The notes below the pieces were generated by a model. The model made no database searches, was not told the DNA's origin, and worked only from the letters and a program-made list of their open reading frames with translations. From positions 1-7,512 of the forward strand of contig JAGXHP010000148.1 in assembly GCA_024636135.1 (NCBI GenBank): 7,512 nucleotides of DNA, given 5' to 3'. Source of the stretch: Chloroflexota bacterium (GTDB lineage: Bacteria > Chloroflexota > Limnocylindria > QHBO01). Position numbers and translations under genes: made by a program. This document shows positions 5,695 to 7,512 of this stretch, piece by piece (positions within the stretch are counted from its first letter, which is position 1; each line of letters opens with the position of its first letter).

Positions 5695-6029
5695 TGGTCG
5701 GTCCCCTTCCCCTCTGCGACGAGCTCGGTCATGCGATCGACGCGACCGCGCCAAAGCTCCTCGTACCGGTCGAGCAGGCGGCGCGCAACGCGCAGCCCGT
5801 CGAGATTGGTGCGGACGACCTTGCGCCGCCCGATGCGTTGCTTGGTGACGAGCCCCGCCCGTTCGAGGATCGCGACGTGCTTCTGCACCGCCGCGAAGCT
5901 CATGGGGTAGTGACCGGCCAGTTCGGCGATGCCCTCCTCCGCGTCGATCGCGCGGCGCACGATATCGCGGCGGGTCTGGTCCGCCAGCGCGCCGAACATT
6001 CGATCGAAGTCGGGAAGTGCAATCTGCAT
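5691..6029 (-). CDS. ArsR/SmtB-family winged-helix transcriptional repressor
   Basis: The 112-residue product begins MQIALPDFDRMFGALADQTR, the standard ArsR opening in which helix 1 leads into the ALADxTRRDIV segment (14-24). The helix-turn-helix lies at about 31-60 (EEGIAELAGHYPMSFAAVQK then HVAILERAGL), and the wing is VTKQRIGRRKVVRTN (61-75). No Cys-rich ELCVCDL metal site is present, so metal sensing is unlikely. This is the metal-free subclass usually paired with AHSA1 proteins. The start at 6029 gives the canonical N-terminus. An in-frame ATG at 6074 would place the promoter and operator inside the gene. There is no Shine-Dalgarno; the predicted transcription start coincides with the ATG. 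It is the first gene of the operon with the SRPBCC and hydrolase genes, and probably represses itself. Confidence 0.94.
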   Translation of the reverse strand: MQIALPDFDRMFGALADQTRRDIVRRAIDAEEGIAELAGHYPMSFAAVQKHVAILERAGLVTKQRIGRRKVVRTNLDGLRVARRLLDRYEELWRGRVDRMTELVAEGKGTDQ

Positions 6030-6032
6030 GAA

Positions 6033-6048
6033 ACAACCATACGGTTGT
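6033..6048. promoter_or_regulatory. Palindromic operator over the arsR -10 box
   Basis: ACAACC (6033-6038) and GGTTGT (6043-6048) are perfect 6-base inverted arms around ATAC. The palindrome covers the whole -10 element of the arsR promoter, and bound protein would block RNA polymerase. Autorepression through such sites is the norm for ArsR regulators; that this ArsR binds here is inference. Confidence 0.65.
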
Positions 6049-6064
6049 ATCACGGCATTGTCAA
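6036..6064 (-). promoter_or_regulatory. Sigma-70-type promoter of the arsR operon, probably leaderless
   Basis: On the minus strand a perfect TTGACA (6064-6059) is followed by a 17-base spacer and TATGGT (6041-6036, 4 of 6 to consensus). Counting seven bases on from the last base of the -10 places the start at 6029, which is the A of the arsR ATG. That agrees with the absence of a ribosome binding site. The start site itself has not been measured. Confidence 0.65.
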
Positions 6065-6112
6065 GATGGCGCACTGCGAGCAGTTCGGGTCATCCGCCGC
6101 GCTGTCAGGGTC

Positions 6113-6130
6113 TATATCAGTAGTGATATA
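6113..6130. promoter_or_regulatory. Perfect AT-rich palindrome in the arsR/dinB intergenic region
   Basis: TATATCA (6113-6119) and TGATATA (6124-6130) are perfect 7-base inverted arms with a GTAG centre. It stands out as an AT-rich island in GC-rich DNA, 69 bases upstream of the dinB-family ATG. The right arm runs into TGATATATCGGCT (6124-6136), a 13-mer also found in the right copy of the 185-bp repeat (4133-4145). It may be an operator or a core-promoter element for the plus-strand pair; the binding protein is unknown. Confidence 0.45.
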
Positions 6131-6198
6131 TCGGCTGACGCTGGCGTACTGCGCTGGACGCCGGGCGGCGAACAGGCTGATATGGTCACTCATGCGCT

Positions 6199-6729
6199 AT
6201 GAACATCTGGGCGAACATCTATCGGCACCACCGCTGGGCCAATCTGGTCCTGATTGACTTCCTGTCAGAGCTCGATGCCGACCAGCTGTCGCTCACCGTG
6301 CCTGGGACCTACGGGAACTCGCTCGAGACGCTCCGCCACCTCGGCTCCAGCGATGCCGACTATGTGCGGATCATTCCCGCCACACCCGAGGTGCCGCAGA
6401 TCTCGGACGGTGGGCCATTCTCCGGCTGGGACGAGCAGCGCCGTGTCGCCGATGCGGCCGATTCCGCGCTCATCGCGTACGTCGACGGGCTCACCGAGGA
6501 CCGGTTCTTCGTCGACATCGATGACGGCGAGGCGTTCGATCTGGCGACCTCGATGCTCCTGGCGCAGATCATCCACCACGCCACGGATCATCGCAGCCAG
6601 ATCCGAACGACTCTCTCCGCGCATGGCATTGACTCGCCGGAGCTCTCCGTCTGGGCGTGGCGGAAGGCCGACGAGGGGCAGGCAATTCTCGCTGCGCTTT
6701 CGGCACAAGCGTCGGACGGTGGCACATGA
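6199..6729 (+). CDS. DinB-family protein
   Basis: The 176-residue product has the length and pattern of the DinB/YfiT four-helix-bundle superfamily, whose members use three histidines to hold a divalent metal; several act as thiol transferases, others are of unknown function. Helix 1 carries ANIYRHHRWANLVLIDFLSE (5-24). The first metal ligand is H47 in ETLRHLGSSDADYV, and the other two are H127 and H131 in the HxxxH motif of QIIHHATDHRSQI (123-135). The C-terminus SPELSVWAW (146-154) is also common in the family. Despite the name, nothing here indicates a DNA-damage role. The ATG at 6199 gives the standard N-terminus, and no Shine-Dalgarno precedes it. The stop codon overlaps the next start as ATGA, so the oxidoreductase is probably translated from the same message. 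Confidence 0.88.
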   Translation: MNIWANIYRHHRWANLVLIDFLSELDADQLSLTVPGTYGNSLETLRHLGSSDADYVRIIPATPEVPQISDGGPFSGWDEQRRVADAADSALIAYVDGLTEDRFFVDIDDGEAFDLATSMLLAQIIHHATDHRSQIRTTLSAHGIDSPELSVWAWRKADEGQAILAALSAQASDGGT

Positions 6730-7512
6730 AGGCGGCACTCAGGGACCGATACGGCCCTCCCGACGTCGTCGAGATCAGGGACGTTGACGTCCCCGTCCCA
6801 ACCGATGGTCAGGTGCTGGTTCGCATTCGAGCGGCGTCGGTCAACCGTGCCGACCTCGACGGCCTGAAGCCGAAACCAAGCTTCGTCCGCCTGTTCATGG
6901 GCCTGCGGGCGCCCCGAAGCCACAGCATCGGCGTGGACGCGGCCGGCGTGGTCGAGTCCGTCGGCACCGGCGTCACGGACCTCAAGCCTGGCGACGAGGT
7001 CTTCGGCGACATGTTCATCGGCGGCCAGGGCAGCTTTGCCGAGTACGTGTGCGCGCCGCAGCGCGCCTTTCAGCCGATGCCGCCCGGCATGTCGTTCGAG
7101 GAGGCCGCCACGCTGCCGCATTCGGCGATCCTTGCCATCCAGGGGTTCCGGCTCGGCAGCGGCCGAACGGTCCAGCCCGGCGATCGGGTCCTGATCGACG
7201 GCGCATCCGGCAACGTCGGCCCGTTCGCCGTTCAGATCGCCAAGGCGATGGGGGCCGAGGTGACCGGCGTCGCCAGCGGCGACAAACTCGACTTCGTGCG
7301 TTCCCTCGGCGCCGATCACGTGCTCGACTACACCAAGGTCGACTACACCAAGGCCGATGAACGCTACGACTGGATCGCGGCGGTCGAATCGCACCATTCG
7401 ATCCGCTCGGTGCGTCGCGCGCTGCGACCGAACGGGGTGTACGTCACGATGGGCGGCGAGACGGGGAGCATCCTGGCGGCCATGGTGGGTGGACCGCTCA
7501 TCTCGAAGTTCA
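6726..7512 (+). CDS. Zinc-free MDR oxidoreductase (quinone oxidoreductase/alcohol dehydrogenase-like), partial
   Basis: The first 262 residues of a medium-chain dehydrogenase/reductase are present; the C-terminus lies beyond the right edge, where full family members are about 310-340 residues. The GroES-like N-terminal domain reads MKAALRDRYGPPDVVEIRDV, then RIRAASVNRADLDGLKP (34-50), GVDAAGVVESVGTGVTDLKP (69-88) and GDEVFGD (89-95). The Rossmann domain has VLIDGASGNVGPFAVQIAKA (155-174); its nucleotide-binding loop GASGNVG (159-165) has Asn where relatives usually have Gly. GADHVLDYTK (195-204) follows. The zinc ligands of true alcohol dehydrogenases and the four-Cys structural zinc site are absent. 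It therefore most resembles NADPH-dependent reductases of quinones or reactive enones. Its ATG shares four bases with the dinB-family stop. The substrate is unknown. Confidence 0.92.
   Translation, partial: MKAALRDRYGPPDVVEIRDVDVPVPTDGQVLVRIRAASVNRADLDGLKPKPSFVRLFMGLRAPRSHSIGVDAAGVVESVGTGVTDLKPGDEVFGDMFIGGQGSFAEYVCAPQRAFQPMPPGMSFEEAATLPHSAILAIQGFRLGSGRTVQPGDRVLIDGASGNVGPFAVQIAKAMGAEVTGVASGDKLDFVRSLGADHVLDYTKVDYTKADERYDWIAAVESHHSIRSVRRALRPNGVYVTMGGETGSILAAMVGGPLISKF

Noticed and set aside
6030..6074. ArsR start at 6074
   Set aside because: The added residues would contain the promoter and operator, and the 6029 start gives the standard ArsR N-terminus.
7326..7355. Tandem 15-bp near-repeat encoding DYTKVDYTK
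   Set aside because: MDR relatives commonly have a DYTxxDFT-like segment at this place, so it is probably ordinary family sequence and not a recent duplication.

Overview
This is a GC-rich, gene-dense bacterial window holding ten protein-coding genes, two of them continuing beyond it or cut by its right edge. The protein types (ArsR/SRPBCC pair, DinB-fold protein, YcaQ-type glycosylase, a ParB-like 'DGHHR' protein), the strong GC bias, and several genes without a Shine-Dalgarno sequence fit a soil or freshwater Chloroflexota or Actinomycetota. That placement is inference only. No rRNA, tRNA, CRISPR array, transposase or phage gene was seen.

Layout. At the left, on the minus strand, lie the N-terminal 152 codons of a GNAT acetyltransferase (1-456) and, upstream of it, a classical short-chain dehydrogenase (570-1376). 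Diverging from the latter is a plus-strand pair: an uncharacterised 96-residue protein (1552-1842) followed 14 nt later by a GTG-started ParB-like protein (1857-2675). A minus-strand YcaQ/AlkZ-family DNA glycosylase gene (2965-4047) comes next. Further right is a minus-strand operon reading arsR-family repressor (6029 to 5691), SRPBCC/AHSA1 protein (5694 to 5179, sharing ATGA with arsR) and alpha/beta hydrolase (5147 to 4266). A divergent plus-strand pair follows: a DinB-family protein (6199-6729) and a zinc-free MDR oxidoreductase (from 6726, again sharing ATGA, running off the right edge).

The most unusual element is a pair of direct, ungapped, 185-bp intergenic repeats at 2734-2918 and 4081-4265, about 84% identical by hand count, one on each side of the glycosylase gene. 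Differences between the copies fall evenly on the three codon positions of the frame that stays open, so they look non-coding. Each copy carries three near-palindromic GATATATC-like octamers, and the right copy has a long-range inverted repeat. A further copy of the motif (TGATATATCGGCT) lies in the arsR/dinB intergenic region beside a perfect TATATCA-N4-TGATATA palindrome.

How the genes may work together. The arsR operon has a readable promoter (TTGACA-N17-TATGGT) whose predicted start falls on the ATG, giving a leaderless mRNA. An ACAACC-N4-GGTTGT palindrome covers its -10 box, which suggests autorepression of the regulator, SRPBCC protein and hydrolase. The dinB-oxidoreductase pair looks translationally coupled. 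Nothing in the sequence ties the left-hand genes to one pathway.
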